This document shows positions 61,601 through 64,000 of a DNA stretch of 64,000 bases, piece by piece (positions within the stretch are counted from its first letter, which is position 1; every line of letters starts with the position of its first letter). The notes beneath the pieces were generated by a model. That model made no database searches and was not told where the DNA came from. It saw only the letters and a list, made by a program, of their open reading frames with translations. The position numbers and the translations under genes were made by a program. Source of the DNA: Lycocorax pyrrhopterus obiensis (taxonomy: Eukaryota > Chordata > Aves > Passeriformes > Paradisaeidae); NCBI GenBank assembly GCA_014706295.1, contig JACSVZ010000004.1, positions 2,608,138 to 2,672,137 on the forward strand, written 5' to 3'.

Positions 61601-63836
61601 CTTAGAAGGTGCTTGGAGTTGAGCTGAGTTTGCAGCCACTGGAGTTTATTGCTCTGGAAGGCAGCCACCTGTGGCTGGGTGAAAACTCCCAGGCTGCTGA
61701 AAAACTCTCAGGGTGCTCAGAGCCTCTTCTTCCTCCTCCTCCCCTGGTGCTGCAGGAAAACAACCCACAATCCCCATCCCAGGCTTGGTTTGGTTTTTAG
61801 GATGTAATCCCTTCCCCCTCCATTTTTTTTTGTTTCAGCTCAGGCAGTTGGGTGCCTGATAACTCGAAGCAAAGTTATTTCACTCTGTTTCCAAGTCGTT
61901 TAACTCCTGAAAATCAGCTTCTTCCTCATTTTCAATTAGGACTGAAGTAATTTTTAAAAGCAAAGAGAATTTCAAAAGCAAAGTTACTTAGAAATATTTT
62001 TTAATGTTTCAACTGTTTAAACATGTTTTTATTTTGATAATTTGGGGTTTTTTTCCAGAAATGGTTTTATTATTGAAATTAGCAGTTGTGTAGCATTCAA
62101 AAGAAGGCTGCTGTGCCTTCTTGAGGAGGAATAAGGAGGTTTTGAGGAGTCCTGTGAAAGAAGGGCCCGCTCAGTATGGGGTTTTTCCCATTCCTCCAGC
62201 CCACGGATCCCAGATGGCTTTTTCCTCTCTCACAGGGGGTATGTGCCCATGTGCACATGGTACATCGCTTCGCTGCTTTCTCAGGGTGAGAAAGATTTAT
62301 TTGTAGCAAGTGTTTCTGAAATTGAGGACTGTATCCTACGTTCTGACCCCGGTGTCCTTTTGGCTGGGAGCAGAGGGGTCTCAGCATTCAGAGGGGTCCA
62401 GCACCTACATAAAGATGCCTGTTAAAGGAGTCCCACCTATATGAAAATACACCTTTGCCAGAGGGTCAGCTTTGCCTCTCCTCACACACAGCCCAGAAAA
62501 GATGCCTTTTGTTGCTCTGATGCAGGTGTGAGTCCCCTTCCCCCAGACCATAGGGGGAACACTGGGAAATAAGGCAAGATTTTGACACATGCAATGCAGT
62601 TTTGGCTATGGAAGCGTCTTCAGGGCAGGCTTCCTTGTGCTTTCTTTGTCCTGACAGACCAACCCAACCCAACTAATACTGAAGGGAATTCAAATGGGCT
62701 GTGTGCCCAGTGCCCCAGGAAATCTCCACGGTTGCCTGGCTGCTCCCACCAGACCATGGCAATCCCATAAAGGCTGGGTAATACAATAACACCATTCCCT
62801 CAGGCCCCAGCTCAGAAACACAGTCAGGCACTTGTAAAACCTCAGGCCTGTACTTAAATCCCCGAGGTTTTATTCCCTTAAGCCATGTATGCTTCCTCCA
62901 CGAGCTGAGCCGGGATGCTCGTGCACAGAGCAGGAGAACGTTGCTCCAACCTGCTGGTAGCTCTGATACAGGATCAATACCTGAGCAGAGCACCTCTCCC
63001 AGAGGACACTGGAATAGATCTCCTGTGTGGAAGAGAGTAGAGCAGGTTTGGCTCAGCCCTTCCACTGACATGATCCATCAGATAAGATCAGACCACAAAT
63101 GACTGCCCGGAGAGATGTTACATTATTTATTGGAGAAAGCTACTGGTGTGAGGCTGGAGGCCAAGAAGGAGGGGGAGAAGACAGGAAAGAAGATAAAAAT
63201 ACAATATTTGTTAACCTCCAGAATAAAGGGGCTTGAGAAAGAGGGAGCACAAAGCATCTGTACGATTTTTGCCTACATCAGACATATGTTTTTTATGAGT
63301 GTTTTCCTACTCCTTAGTGAAGGAAGAAGACCCCTTGGTAGGTGGGATTATCCAGATTTCCCCACCTGGAGGTGCTGGGACTCCTCAAGAGATGAGCAGG
63401 TCCCCGGACACTGCTTGACTAGTGCCCAAATTGCCAAGCACTGAGTCACAAGCACTGCTGGGCAACTACAGCTTTTTTAGCTGAGTTTCCAGACCCAGTG
63501 GCAAGGATGGGGCGTGAAAGGCATCCAGAGGCAAACCCAAAGCCACTGGTGAAGCTTTCTTCTGGATGCCTTGCTGATGCTGCGGCCACTGGAGCATCTT
63601 AAACCCCAGCCCAAACACGCACACATCACCCCATGGGGGCCCTGGAGGCAGCAGCTTGTTCTCCACAGCAGCAAGTCATGTCCAGCAAGCCCTGCTCATG
63701 GCACTGCCAGCTCTTAGCTTAGACATCCCAAAAACAGCTCCCGGGATCCTTCAGCTGCGGCAGAGGCCGTCTGCAGGGGAGGGGTGAGAGGTGCCTGCAA
63801 CACCAAGATGCTGTGAAGTGGCATCATCCTTGGACT

Positions 63837-63877
63837 TAATAATAATAATAAATATTAATGATATAATAATATTATAG
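63837..63877. repeat. (TAA)n microsatellite, imperfect
   Basis: TAATAATAATAATAAATATTAATG followed by ATAATAATATTATAG. AT-only except for one G. Confidence 0.85.
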
Positions 63878-64000
63878 CTGACAGAAGCATTCAAGCAGGG
63901 GGAACAAATTCTCCATTTCAGCAGAGAATTTGCTGATTTTTCTTGAACGTACAGCAGCTGCTGCTGCCTCCCTGCTGCCACTGCTGCTACAGGGCTTGAC

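Larger units (their letters stand above)
44594..64000. other. Intergenic sequence upstream of PELI1, no gene seen
   Basis: About 19 kb with higher G+C than intron 1 and many short open frames that look like chance (no conserved motifs, overlapping on both strands). No splice-consistent exon of a known protein was found. Identifiable contents are three MIR-like SINEs, an E-box palindrome, homeodomain-type palindromes, low-complexity tracts and a minisatellite. Within it, 46.0-47.8 kb, 50.0-51.9 kb, 52.4-57.4 kb and 58.7-63.8 kb show nothing further I can support. A lncRNA cannot be excluded. Confidence 0.7.

Noticed and set aside
1..64000. tRNA, rRNA, CRISPR or prokaryotic-type operon
   Set aside because: No convincing tRNA B-box in context, no rRNA stretches, no regularly spaced identical repeats, and the only supported gene is a spliced vertebrate gene.

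Overview
The window looks like a bird (or at least sauropsid) nuclear chromosome. It carries one recognisable protein-coding gene, PELI1 (Pellino-1 E3 ubiquitin ligase), on the minus strand. It also carries CR1 LINE 3' ends, including one that finishes in the diagnostic degenerate octamer repeat. The species cannot be named from the sequence alone.

Layout: positions 1-2117 are PELI1 3' UTR, which appears to run off the left edge. The coding sequence lies in six exons between 2118 and 8244. All boundaries are GT-AG, every exon joins in frame, and the assembled protein is 418 residues with an intact FHA domain and an intact C-terminal RING-like zinc-binding domain. Coding exon 1 also carries 74 nt of 5' UTR with a short uORF. 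Intron 1 then runs about 34-35 kb (8319 to about 42.6-43.4 kb) to a CpG-island promoter at about 42.7-43.8 kb. That promoter has a GC-box array, a GGAA microsatellite, a ZNF143/THAP11-type element and at least two good candidate first-exon donors. From about 43.9 kb to the right edge I see no gene. That stretch is intergenic DNA upstream of PELI1, with a CR1 3' end directly behind the promoter, three MIR-like ancient SINEs, microsatellites and a degenerate 22-24 bp minisatellite at 57.5-58.7 kb interrupted by about 700 bp of other sequence.

Regulation: the 3' UTR carries an 11-nt match to the 5' end of miR-21 just after the stop codon and a miR-155 seed site about 800 nt downstream of the stop. 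PELI1 has been reported as a target of both miRNAs. The coding-start context is weak and is preceded by a short uORF in a better context. These features suggest post-transcriptional tuning of an innate-immune ubiquitin ligase. I found no bacterial-type operon, CRISPR array, phage or new enzymatic system. The points most worth a second look are the uORF and miRNA sites, the promoter architecture, a 12-bp perfect inverted repeat in intron 1, a double E-box palindrome upstream, and the interrupted minisatellite.
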